Shown piece after piece: positions 13,292 through 20,412 of a stretch of 20,730 nt of DNA (positions are counted from its first letter, which is position 1; the number at the start of each line of letters is the position of its first letter). The notes beneath the pieces are model-generated. The model was not told the DNA's origin, searched no databases, and saw nothing but the letters and a program-made list of their open reading frames with translations. Location: positions 1-20,730 of the IMG/VR virus record IMGVR_UViG_3300042904_000223; one strand, written 5' to 3'. Position numbers and translations under genes: made by a program. The DNA is from a virus.

Positions 13292-14030
13292 GAAGGGCAG
13301 CGAACAGAGCGGACAGAGCCAGGCCTTATCCAATGACCAGGCTTGGATGGCTAATGACCTGTACGGTAAGACCAGCCCGCTACGTACTAATAGCACGCAG
13401 CAGCTGAACTACTTCTTGGAGAACGGCGTCATTCCCAAGGCCCTGCAAAGCACGGTAGGCCTGGGCGTCCCGATTGCGCAGCAAGAGGCGGAACTGGCGA
13501 ACGCAAAGCGCGGCATTCTTGACACCATGCCAAGGGGCGGCCTCCAGCAACGGGCGCTCATGGAATTGCCCCTGCAACGGCTCTTGCAGCGTGACATGTT
13601 CTCTGCCAATCGAGCACAGATTGACGATGCTACAAAGCAGAACCTGTTTAGCACGGCGCTCAATACCGGATTTGGCCAGGGCAGCACGGCCATGGGGCAA
13701 CTTGGCTCAGCTGCCGGCAACCTGAACAGCCTGGGCCAGCAACGGATTCAGCAAAATCAAACGGCGCAACAGGGCATGGGGCAGGTTGCCGGTAAGGGTC
13801 TTTCGGCTATGAAGATGTGCTGGATTGCTGAACGCCTCTATGGCGTGGATGACGCCCGCACGCACATCTTGCGGGCCTGGTTCCTGTCTCGGCCTGATTG
13901 GTGGGTGACACAGCTCTATCAGCGGCATGGGCAGTGGATCAGTCGGCAGTGGTGGTGTGGCGCGTTACGCCCGCTGTTCACGTACTGGCTAGGGAGGGCT
14001 ACCACATGGGCGCATTCGGCAACGGTCTAG
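13275..14030 (+). CDS. Gln-rich internal virion-like protein with CWIAxxLYG C-terminal domain
   Basis: 251 residues from ATG 13275, after an AGAGAGG-type site near 13260-13267. Residues 1-180 are rich in Gln, Asn, Leu and Ala and look helical and low in complexity, as in T7 gp14-like ejection proteins. The C-terminus changes sharply: Lys-Met-Cys-Trp-Ile-Ala-Glu-Arg-Leu-Tyr-Gly (about 180-190), then Leu-Arg-Ala-Trp and a Trp/Arg-rich amphipathic tail with Tyr-Gln-Arg-His-Gly. This Cys-x-Ile-Ala-x2-x-Tyr-Gly segment resembles a poorly understood C-terminal domain seen on other phage structural proteins and, more distantly, the bacterial CFIATAAYG motif. The gene overlaps the next by 25 bases. 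An internal virion role is inferred from order and composition. Confidence 0.66.
   Translation: MGSIFRKGSEQSGQSQALSNDQAWMANDLYGKTSPLRTNSTQQLNYFLENGVIPKALQSTVGLGVPIAQQEAELANAKRGILDTMPRGGLQQRALMELPLQRLLQRDMFSANRAQIDDATKQNLFSTALNTGFGQGSTAMGQLGSAAGNLNSLGQQRIQQNQTAQQGMGQVAGKGLSAMKMCWIAERLYGVDDARTHILRAWFLSRPDWWVTQLYQRHGQWISRQWWCGALRPLFTYWLGRATTWAHSATV
13991..13998 (+). promoter_or_regulatory. AGGGAGGG ribosome binding site (one of three alike)
   Basis: AGGGAGGG lies seven bases before ATG 14006 and decides that start over upstream in-frame codons. The same eight bases occur at 14229-14236 before ATG 14245 and at 15868-15875 before GTG 15884, each eight bases from the start. Confidence 0.75.
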
Positions 14031-14245
14031 TTGGCGGTATGAACCAGATGGGCGGCTTGCAGCTCCAGCAGCAGCTGGCGAAGCAGATGCAAGGCCAGAA
14101 CCAGGAAGCGCTCGGGAAGCAAATCGTGGCCGGCTCTCAGCAGGCCCCAGGCTTTGAGATGCCACAGAACATGATGCCACAGCTTCAGATGCAAGACCTT
14201 CGCTCGCGTATCCTGCAGAGCATGTTACAGGGAGGGCGCTTCTAA
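14006..14245 (+). CDS. Small Gln/Met-rich virion-like protein, N-terminus shared with the next gene
   Basis: 79 residues from ATG 14006; the frame is open upstream to 13898, but the AGGGAGGG site and the match to the next gene both point to 14006. It begins Met-Gly-Ala-Phe-Gly-Asn-Gly-Leu-Val-Gly-Gly, and the following gene begins Met-Gly-Ala-Phe-Gly-Ser-Gly-Leu-Val-Gln-Gly. The rest is Gln-, Met- and Leu-rich and likely helical. It overlaps the previous gene by 25 bases and the next by one (TAATG). It is probably a small internal virion or assembly protein, or a duplicated fragment of its neighbour. Confidence 0.72.
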   Translation: MGAFGNGLVGGMNQMGGLQLQQQLAKQMQGQNQEALGKQIVAGSQQAPGFEMPQNMMPQLQMQDLRSRILQSMLQGGRF

Positions 14246-15900
14246 TGGGTGCCTTTGGCTCAGGATTAGTGCAGGGATCAATACAGGGCCAGAATATGGC
14301 CTTTGACCTGGAGCAGCGCAAGCAACAGGCTGAACTGTTCAAGCTCAAGTCCAAACAGATGCAGCTTGAAACGGACATGACGGAGCGCCAGCTGAAGGCG
14401 CAATCAGATTTGCAATCGCTCCTCTTTAAAGCGCCACAGCAGCAACAGGTGACGGTCCAGGGGCCGGGTGCCCCGCAACTGCCCGAGGATCAAGCGGCTC
14501 TCCTGGGTGGATACAGCCCTGGCGAACTTGAGAAGGCTGGCGGGCCACAAGCCATCCTCAAGCAATACTCGACGGAAGGGCCGCAGCCCACCGGCATGGC
14601 CAATATCCCAGGAACTGGCGGGCCATGGGCTGGGCTCTCCCCCGAAATGCAGGGCATTGCGCAAAGCATTCTCATCAATACCGGCGACATGGGCAAGACC
14701 ATGGCCACATTGCAGGGCCTCAACGTGTTCCCGAAACAGAAGATTACTCAGGTCATGAAAGAGGGTGAGACCCTGAATGAGTATGACCCCAATACTGACA
14801 AGTCCAGAACGCTCATGTCTGGGCCTCCCAAGTTCCATCCATTGACCAGCGTGGCACCAGACCATGTCGCGCTCGACCCTATCACGCGCCAACCAGTCTT
14901 TACCGCGCCCAGCGCTCCGCCAAAGCCCAGAGAACAGGGTCTCATGAATGTGGCACCAAACGGGACTATCTTTGATCCTGTCACGCAACAGCCAGTCTTT
15001 ACTGCGCCTCCTGCACCAGGGGAGGCAGGCATAAAGCCGATCTCGGACGAAAACCGCATCGCCTTGGCCGATTATCACAAGCCATTCATTGAACTGGACA
15101 GCGCACAGCAAAGGGCCGTCAACGCCCAGATCAAGCAGGACCGCGTAGATGTCTCAGCAGCAACTGGGGCGGAGAGTGCGAAGACATCCCTGGCCAAGCA
15201 GCAGCTTGAATTGCTCTCCCCATCAGAGGCGAATGAGTTGGGCGTACCCTATGGAACGACCAGGGAAGGGGCTAAAGGCATTCCCGTTATTACACCAGTC
15301 CAGCGAGCGACTTTGACGAACTACCAGTCTGCCCGAGCCATCGTCAACGATATTAAGCAATACTCTGAGCGCGTGAATACTGCAGAGCCAGGGTTTTTGG
15401 GACGCCTAGAACAGATCGGCACGCTCTGGGGGTCCTACACGCAGAGCAACCCTGACGGGGCCATGCTCTTGGCGAAGGCTGGCGAGCTGGGCTTGCTGGT
15501 CAAGTCACTGGGCCAAAGTGGGAGCCTGTCCGACGGTGACATGGCGAGAGCCGCAGCGTTGACACCTGGCCCGACGGACACTGTTCAGGTTGCAGTGCTA
15601 AAGCTGAAGGACCTTGAAAACATAATCAATAAGGGAGAGGCCGCGTTCAGGGCATCGTTAGGCCCAGGAGCCAAGCAAGCCTTACAGGCAGAGCAGCAAC
15701 CCGCGCCGGCAGTAAAGAGTATGCCGAAAGAGAAGCCGCAAGCAAAACAACCAGCGCAAACGACGGACGATGACCTCGTGCAACAGCTTGGGCCGATGGG
15801 GCGAGAGGACTATGAGGCCACGCCAGACGCAGAGAAGAAAGATTTTTTGAGGCGATACTTTAAGGCGAGGGAGGGTAAACAAGGTGCCCCCAAACGATAA
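14245..15900 (+). CDS. Coiled-coil internal virion (ejection) protein-like
   Basis: 551 residues from ATG 14245 with AGGGAGGG at 14229-14236. Residues 1-12 match the preceding small gene. A charged coiled coil follows (about 18-60, Gln/Lys/Glu-rich), then a Pro/Gly region, a 33-residue tandem duplication (about 203-268), and a helical part from about 320. The last part has Asn-Tyr-Gln-Ser-Ala-Arg (about 357) and Ser-Gly-Ser-Leu-Ser-Asp-Gly-Asp-Met-Ala (about 425-434), a pattern I associate with phage virion proteins. The C-terminus is Pro/Gln/Lys-rich. No signal peptide. It probably travels inside the capsid and is ejected with the DNA, as T7 gp15/gp16 are, but it is smaller than either. Confidence 0.68.
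   Translation: MGAFGSGLVQGSIQGQNMAFDLEQRKQQAELFKLKSKQMQLETDMTERQLKAQSDLQSLLFKAPQQQQVTVQGPGAPQLPEDQAALLGGYSPGELEKAGGPQAILKQYSTEGPQPTGMANIPGTGGPWAGLSPEMQGIAQSILINTGDMGKTMATLQGLNVFPKQKITQVMKEGETLNEYDPNTDKSRTLMSGPPKFHPLTSVAPDHVALDPITRQPVFTAPSAPPKPREQGLMNVAPNGTIFDPVTQQPVFTAPPAPGEAGIKPISDENRIALADYHKPFIELDSAQQRAVNAQIKQDRVDVSAATGAESAKTSLAKQQLELLSPSEANELGVPYGTTREGAKGIPVITPVQRATLTNYQSARAIVNDIKQYSERVNTAEPGFLGRLEQIGTLWGSYTQSNPDGAMLLAKAGELGLLVKSLGQSGSLSDGDMARAAALTPGPTDTVQVAVLKLKDLENIINKGEAAFRASLGPGAKQALQAEQQPAPAVKSMPKEKPQAKQPAQTTDDDLVQQLGPMGREDYEATPDAEKKDFLRRYFKAREGKQGAPKR
14851..15048 (+). repeat. Two tandem 33-codon repeats in the coiled-coil virion gene
   Basis: The units begin with the same bases (GTGGCACCA) at 14851 and 14950, 99 bases apart and in frame. 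The best preserved part of each unit reads Asp-Pro-x-Thr-x-Gln-Pro-Val-Phe-Thr-Ala-Pro followed by a Pro-rich tail. The DNA copies have diverged mostly at third codon positions, so the duplication is not recent or has been under selection. Confidence 0.7.
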
Positions 15901-17311
15901 ACCACGAAGGACACCGGAAGAGGCGGCCATGCAGGACTTGCTGCAACAGCAGCCAGCCGAGCCGCAAGGCCCACAGTACGGCGTGAGCAATAACACGCCA
16001 GACGTGGGATTCATGGGCAAGTATGTCATCCCTGCCGTTGCCCCGACGATTGGTAGCATGGCTGGAACTGCGATAGGAGGCGCAGCCGGTAGCGTGGTCC
16101 CTGGACTTGGTACTGGGATCGGGGCTGCCGTGGGTAGCGGCCTGGGGAGTGGGGCAGGGGAAGCGCTCAATCAGGCCATGGGCATCACCGACCCGAGCCT
16201 AAGAAACATTGGCCTATCGACTGCCATCCCCATGGGTGTCGGACTTGGGGCAAATGCGCTAAGGGTCGGCAAGTCCATGTTTGGGGCGCGAGGCGCTCAG
16301 ACACTGAATGCCATCGCACCAGAGGAGGCCGCCGCCGCCGTGGCACGGCTCAAGCCCGAAATTCCATCTAAGTTTCTATTTGAAACGGCCTCAGAGGGTG
16401 GGGCCGCCATTCCCATGGGGCGCACGGTCAAGATGATTGATTCCATGCTGGACGACCTTGGGGCATCTGCCGTGCCTGGTCAAGGCGCATCCAAGGGTGT
16501 GCAGGCGGCAAACCGGCAAGTTATTTCGTATCTGAAGGGCCTGAAAGATAAGCTGATTGCTAATCCGAACGGACTCTCCCCGAGAGACTTGCAGCGCGAG
16601 TTAGCCGGGGTTGGAAGTGTCAAGAAAGCGCTTCAGGCTAAGGGCGGGGGCGGATTGGGCGCAGTCAGGCAAACCTTTAAGTCTATGTCGGATGATCTGG
16701 ATGAAGTGGCGAATATGGCCGATGACGTGGGCAGCAATTCGGCGGCCATGCTCAAGGAGGCCAGGCAAGTCTTCAAGAAAGAGGCCGCCGTCGATGAGCT
16801 GGACGACGCCATTCAGGCCGCAGTAAAAACGCTCAGGGGGCAGGGCGGGGACACGCAGTTTAACGCGAACCTAGTCCTAAAGGAGCTGAAGAATAACAAA
16901 TTCATTCAAGACTCTTTCTCGAAAGAAGAAATCAAAGAAATAGAGTCTCTTTTTTCAAAGCTAAACCGCATTCCCGCGTTACGGCCAGGCGCTGGGGCAC
17001 AGGCCGGGAGCCGCAGCGTTCTACAGGGCGCTGTAGCTGGCGGTGGAATGGGGGCTGGCGTTACCACGGCGATGGGCCTTGGCCCAGGCATAGGGGCAGG
17101 CATCGGTACGGCGCTTGGCGTAGCAGTTCCGCCACTGGCCGAGATGTCCAAAAACTTCGCCATTGCCCTGAGCATGAAAACGGGCCGCGCTCTGGTCGGG
17201 CAGCTCCTCAAAAACAGCGACGGGGCCTTAACACCTCAGGCGCTTTCGATTATCTCAGCCTATGCTCAAGCGACACGTGCTGGCGCAGAAAGCGCGGTGG
17301 CACCGCAATGA
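15884..17311 (+). CDS. Glycine-zipper internal virion protein-like
   Basis: 475 residues from GTG 15884, with AGGGAGGG at 15868-15875; it overlaps the previous gene by 17 bases. A Pro/Gln-rich start is followed by a long Gly/Ala-rich segment (about 45-100) with Gly at every third or fourth residue, typical of membrane-active glycine zippers. The middle (about 145-365) is Lys/Asp/Ala-rich and helical. A second Gly/Ala segment (about 382-415) comes before a helical end. Two membrane-active segments fit a protein that enters the host envelope to make a DNA channel, as proposed for podovirus ejection proteins. Position after gp13- and gp14-like genes supports this. There is no lytic transglycosylase motif, which some T7 gp16-like proteins have. 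Confidence 0.68.
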   Translation: MPPNDKPRRTPEEAAMQDLLQQQPAEPQGPQYGVSNNTPDVGFMGKYVIPAVAPTIGSMAGTAIGGAAGSVVPGLGTGIGAAVGSGLGSGAGEALNQAMGITDPSLRNIGLSTAIPMGVGLGANALRVGKSMFGARGAQTLNAIAPEEAAAAVARLKPEIPSKFLFETASEGGAAIPMGRTVKMIDSMLDDLGASAVPGQGASKGVQAANRQVISYLKGLKDKLIANPNGLSPRDLQRELAGVGSVKKALQAKGGGGLGAVRQTFKSMSDDLDEVANMADDVGSNSAAMLKEARQVFKKEAAVDELDDAIQAAVKTLRGQGGDTQFNANLVLKELKNNKFIQDSFSKEEIKEIESLFSKLNRIPALRPGAGAQAGSRSVLQGAVAGGGMGAGVTTAMGLGPGIGAGIGTALGVAVPPLAEMSKNFAIALSMKTGRALVGQLLKNSDGALTPQALSIISAYAQATRAGAESAVAPQ

Positions 17312-18576
17312 CCGAAACGATACGCTATACGCGCATTGCCCTACAGGACCTAGACCTGGGCTCAGGCTCAACGCAAATCACTTTAGCTGATGGCCGTGTG
17401 GTGGTCATGGATCAAGTGAGCTTGGCCGGCATTGCACAGGATGCGGGCGTGCTCAGCTTCGATCAAGTGGCCGTCCAGTCTGTAAAACATCCCTCTCTCG
17501 CCTCAGCCATTGCCACGCTGGGCAGTACCGAGGCCACGATTGTGATCGCCAACTTGCAGACGATCGACAGCAATGCCACGGTGCCGAGCAACATCACGCT
17601 CCAGTTTCTGGACCAGGGCCAAGTCAGTGTTGCCAGCGGCGTGACCTTCCTGGTCAATGGCCGGGTAGTTGCGGCGAACAGGCAGATTTTCTCAGGCTCT
17701 GGCACGACCACGCTGGATAGTAGCGTGAATCCGCTGGAGTATGGCTACTGGAAGGGCGGGGGTGGGCTCCCCTACCTGACCGGCTTCAAGGGCGGGCAAA
17801 GCACCACGACCACGCCTTTTTCCTTGCAAGACGCAGCCGGCACGACTGGCCGTAGGCTGTCACTGGAGGCATCCAGCGCAGGCGGGGCCGAATTCCAGAT
17901 GAAGCCAGGGTCTAGCGCCACTCCTGCCAGCCAAGTGACCAATGACCTGATTATGCAGCACAAGACAGGGACGGACCTGGAGCAATTCAGGATTAGAACC
18001 GCGTCCAATGTCTACACCCTGGACAGCACCTATAGCAACGCAGGCACGGCCAGGCCCATTGCCTTTACCATGGGCGCACGGATCGAACCCTCGGCAGTCG
18101 CTGGCGTAACAGCCCTGACCTTGTATGCGGACGCATCTGTTGATATACATAGCTCGAGCTACACGGCAAACGGAAAAGTGTGGGGGGCGACGTATGCACG
18201 GTTTGTGGATCTTGGAGACAACGGCACTACGAAAGTTATCCTCGACACTCGTTCAACAACTCCCGCCTCCAACACGGCGGACGCCTGCTTCCATGAGTAC
18301 CGCCGAGGAGGAACGGCAAAATGGTCTATTGGCCTTAATGTTACAGCTACAGCAGTTGACTCACTGGACTTCTATTCCTCTGGGGGCCGGTTCGTCCGGT
18401 TCCTTGACCTCAACTCAGGCCCAGTCATCGAACTCAGCGCGGAATGCAGCGCAGACCCAGACGCCCCAGCCGCCAACAGGGCCAGGCTCTATTTGATCGA
18501 TAGCGGGGCAGGGAAAACGATTCTCAAGGTACGATTTGCAACTGGGGCCGTTCAAACGATTGCGACCCAGCCATGA
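17308..18576 (+). CDS. Tail fibre protein 1
   Basis: 422 residues from ATG 17308 in an ATGA overlap. The first 160 residues match the start of fibre 2: Thr-Glu-Thr-x-Arg-Tyr-x-Arg (2-9), Leu-Ala-Asp-Gly-Arg-Val-Val (26-32), Val-Pro-Ser-Asn-Ile-Thr near 92, and Phe-Ser-Gly-Ser-Gly-Thr near 130. This shared part is the likely virion anchor. Residues 165-380 are Ser/Thr/Gly-rich beta strands, and the end, Ala-Arg-Leu-Tyr-Leu with Gly-Lys-Thr-x-Leu-x-Val-Arg-Phe-x-Thr-Gly-Ala-Val-Gln, is a C-terminal motif seen on many phage fibres. No pectate-lyase motif. The part from about 18130 to 18360 seems to use different codons and may be a recombined patch. It probably binds the host surface. Confidence 0.82.
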   Translation: MTETIRYTRIALQDLDLGSGSTQITLADGRVVVMDQVSLAGIAQDAGVLSFDQVAVQSVKHPSLASAIATLGSTEATIVIANLQTIDSNATVPSNITLQFLDQGQVSVASGVTFLVNGRVVAANRQIFSGSGTTTLDSSVNPLEYGYWKGGGGLPYLTGFKGGQSTTTTPFSLQDAAGTTGRRLSLEASSAGGAEFQMKPGSSATPASQVTNDLIMQHKTGTDLEQFRIRTASNVYTLDSTYSNAGTARPIAFTMGARIEPSAVAGVTALTLYADASVDIHSSSYTANGKVWGATYARFVDLGDNGTTKVILDTRSTTPASNTADACFHEYRRGGTAKWSIGLNVTATAVDSLDFYSSGGRFVRFLDLNSGPVIELSAECSADPDAPAANRARLYLIDSGAGKTILKVRFATGAVQTIATQP

Positions 18577-18722
18577 CAGATAGAGATTTTTATATCGTTA
18601 TCGGTATAAAAGAGAGTGAAATTTATACTCTTTCCAATATCAACGCGCAATTAACGAAGGACCTAGAGGCTGCACGAGCCCAACTTGAGGAGTTGGCTCG
18701 TGACAGAAACAGTCCGGTATAG
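18573..18722 (+). CDS. Small AT-rich coiled-coil protein between the fibre genes
   Basis: 49 residues, ATG 18573 in an ATGA overlap with the TGA of fibre 1, TAG at 18720-18722. The N-terminus is Met-Thr-Asp-Arg-Asp-Phe-Tyr-Ile-Val-Ile-Gly-Ile-Lys-Glu, followed by a Leu/Glu/Ala helix (about 22-43) with heptad-like spacing. The bases 18580-18660 are clearly more AT-rich than both neighbours. The last 23 bases overlap fibre 2, so the gene can couple the two fibre genes. I have seen similar short Lys-Glu-x-Glu-Ile coiled-coil ORFs in phage late regions but know no function; a fibre chaperone or an adaptor between fibres is possible. Confidence 0.62.
   Translation: MTDRDFYIVIGIKESEIYTLSNINAQLTKDLEAARAQLEELARDRNSPV
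18687..18692 (+). promoter_or_regulatory. GAGGAG ribosome binding site that sets the GTG start of fibre 2
   Basis: GAGGAG lies seven bases before GTG 18700, inside the small coiled-coil gene. The protein from this GTG aligns from its first residue with fibre 1, which supports it over the in-frame TTG at 18685. Confidence 0.7.
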
Positions 18723-20403
18723 TCGCATCTACCTGCCCGACCTCTCCGTTGGCACTGGCACCGGCCAAGTCGTTCTAGCAGATGGCCGCGTGGTGTCCAT
18801 GGACGACATCAACCTGGACGCGCTGGCCCTTCAGCTCTCGGGCCGCTCTGGCATCCTCCCCATTAAAGTACTGGGCCAGAAATGGTACGCCATGGCTGGT
18901 TACAATACGCTGTCCGATGCGCTCCTGGCCATTGGGAGCGATACCCGTACCCTCCTTATCACGACTCCGCTGACAATCGGCGGGGCCACATCCATCCCTT
19001 CCAACGTGACAGTCTGCCTAGCAGGCGAAGGTTCGTTTACGATTGCCTCTGGCGCTATACTGACCTTCGCTAGCCCGAAACAGCTTATCCCCTTGACCCA
19101 TAAACCGCTTTTTACCGGCGCAGGAACGGTATCTTTTACAGCCGTGGGGACCGTGAGCCCTGCCTGGTGGGGCGCAACGGGCGACGGCTCGACCGATGAC
19201 ACCACGGCGCTCCAGGCCGCCATTACTGCCGCCTCCGCTGGACACGTGATTATCCCGATCGGAACGCATCTCATCTCTACCAAGCTCAGCGTCCAGAGCT
19301 ATACACGCATCAGCGGGCATGGGTACGGGTCTGTCATTAAGAAGGCCGCCAACATCGACATGTTCCAGCTTGGCGTGCGCACGGAAATTGACAACCTGCG
19401 CATTGACGGCGCGGGGGCCTCCTATACGGGCCGCGGCATTCTCATGACCACAGGCGGCGGCACCGATGGCCGGCGCAACATTCACGACTGCTGGATCTTT
19501 GACACGGAAAGCTACTGTATCGAATTCACCGAGTCTGGCGCAGCCTTTCAATCCATCGTCGCGCATAACCAGATGGACACATACAACTACGAAACCTATG
19601 CCGTCAAGCTCCCTGACACCGATGCCAACGGCCCTTGCACGCTGATAGGCAATTTCACGAACGGCCCAGGCGTGAATATCGGCGGGGCCGCTGGCTGCAA
19701 CATGATCGGCAATACCTTCGGGCAAGGTCCGTTTTCCGTGCTCGGTCCATGGACCGTGCCGCCCATCACCATGAATGATGATTGCTTCAAGGTGCTGGCC
19801 GTGGGAAATACCTTTGAGACAACACAATCCGTCACGCTCAAGGGTTCGCGCAGCACCTATACCGGCAACGTCTTCAATGGCGGCTATACCATCGGCGCAG
19901 ACTCGACCTTTATCCATGTCGCTGGCGCAACCGGCACGGCGGCTGTGACCGCGTATGACACGGACAATAGCGCAAGCGTTACGAATGAAATCTACAGCCT
20001 AGAGCATACCTACACCCCGACCTGGACCGGCTCAAGCTCCAATCCTGCCATAGGAGATGGCACGATTACAGGAGCCTGGCAGCGCAATGGCCTGACCGTG
20101 ACGGTCCGCATTTATGTGCTCATGGGCAGTACGACCACCTACGGGACAGGGACGTGGCGCTGGTCCCTCCCCACTGGTGTCCCTACCCCTAGCGGCGTCT
20201 TGGCTCCGTCGTTTGTGTGCGGCACGGCACTCATGACGGACAGCGGCGGCGGCGTGACCTATGGCGGCATGGCCTTCTATAACGGGACAGCCTTTGAAGT
20301 CTATGACGCAGTGGGCGGAGGCGGGCCAGTCACGAACCTGGCCCCATTTACCTGGGCCTCTGGCGATTCCATGCATATCACCATGACCTACCTCTTGCAA
20401 TAA
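18700..20403 (+). CDS. Tail spike/fibre protein 2 with pectate-lyase-like beta-helix
   Basis: 567 residues from GTG 18700. Residues 1-160 are the anchor shared with fibre 1. Then Trp-Trp-Gly-Ala-Thr-Gly-Asp-Gly-Ser-Thr-Asp-Asp-Thr-Thr-Ala-Leu (about 156-171) is the entry motif of the Pectate_lyase_3 right-handed beta-helix, followed by about 250 residues with Asn/Gly-rich turns at regular spacing. A separate end domain (about 430-567) starts near Thr-Pro-Thr-Trp-Thr-Gly and contains Asn-Pro-Ala-Ile-Gly-Asp-Gly and Trp-Arg-Trp-Ser-Leu-Pro, a common tail-protein tip. Many such spikes cut or bind capsule or O-antigen. The catalytic residues cannot be picked out here, so depolymerase activity is an inference. 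Confidence 0.85.
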   Translation: MTETVRYSRIYLPDLSVGTGTGQVVLADGRVVSMDDINLDALALQLSGRSGILPIKVLGQKWYAMAGYNTLSDALLAIGSDTRTLLITTPLTIGGATSIPSNVTVCLAGEGSFTIASGAILTFASPKQLIPLTHKPLFTGAGTVSFTAVGTVSPAWWGATGDGSTDDTTALQAAITAASAGHVIIPIGTHLISTKLSVQSYTRISGHGYGSVIKKAANIDMFQLGVRTEIDNLRIDGAGASYTGRGILMTTGGGTDGRRNIHDCWIFDTESYCIEFTESGAAFQSIVAHNQMDTYNYETYAVKLPDTDANGPCTLIGNFTNGPGVNIGGAAGCNMIGNTFGQGPFSVLGPWTVPPITMNDDCFKVLAVGNTFETTQSVTLKGSRSTYTGNVFNGGYTIGADSTFIHVAGATGTAAVTAYDTDNSASVTNEIYSLEHTYTPTWTGSSSNPAIGDGTITGAWQRNGLTVTVRIYVLMGSTTTYGTGTWRWSLPTGVPTPSGVLAPSFVCGTALMTDSGGGVTYGGMAFYNGTAFEVYDAVGGGGPVTNLAPFTWASGDSMHITMTYLLQ

Positions 20404-20412
20404 GGAACAGCC

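Noticed and set aside
14404-15111. Minus-strand ORF of 235 residues
   Set aside because: Shadow of the coiled-coil virion gene; it mirrors the Pro/Gln-rich repeats and has no independent signal.
18611-18633. Hairpin with a 7-bp stem and 9-base loop as a possible terminator
   Set aside because: The stem is AT-rich with a G-T pair, no T-run follows the 3' arm, and it lies inside a small coupled gene, so termination here is unlikely.
19018-19917. Minus-strand ORF of 299 residues
   Set aside because: Antisense to the beta-helix spike gene, whose + strand motif is unambiguous; no motif in the reverse reading.
17308-20403. Diversity-generating retroelement acting on the fibres
   Set aside because: The two fibre genes share an N-terminal part but not a short variable/template repeat at the C-termini, and no reverse transcriptase gene is present in the window.
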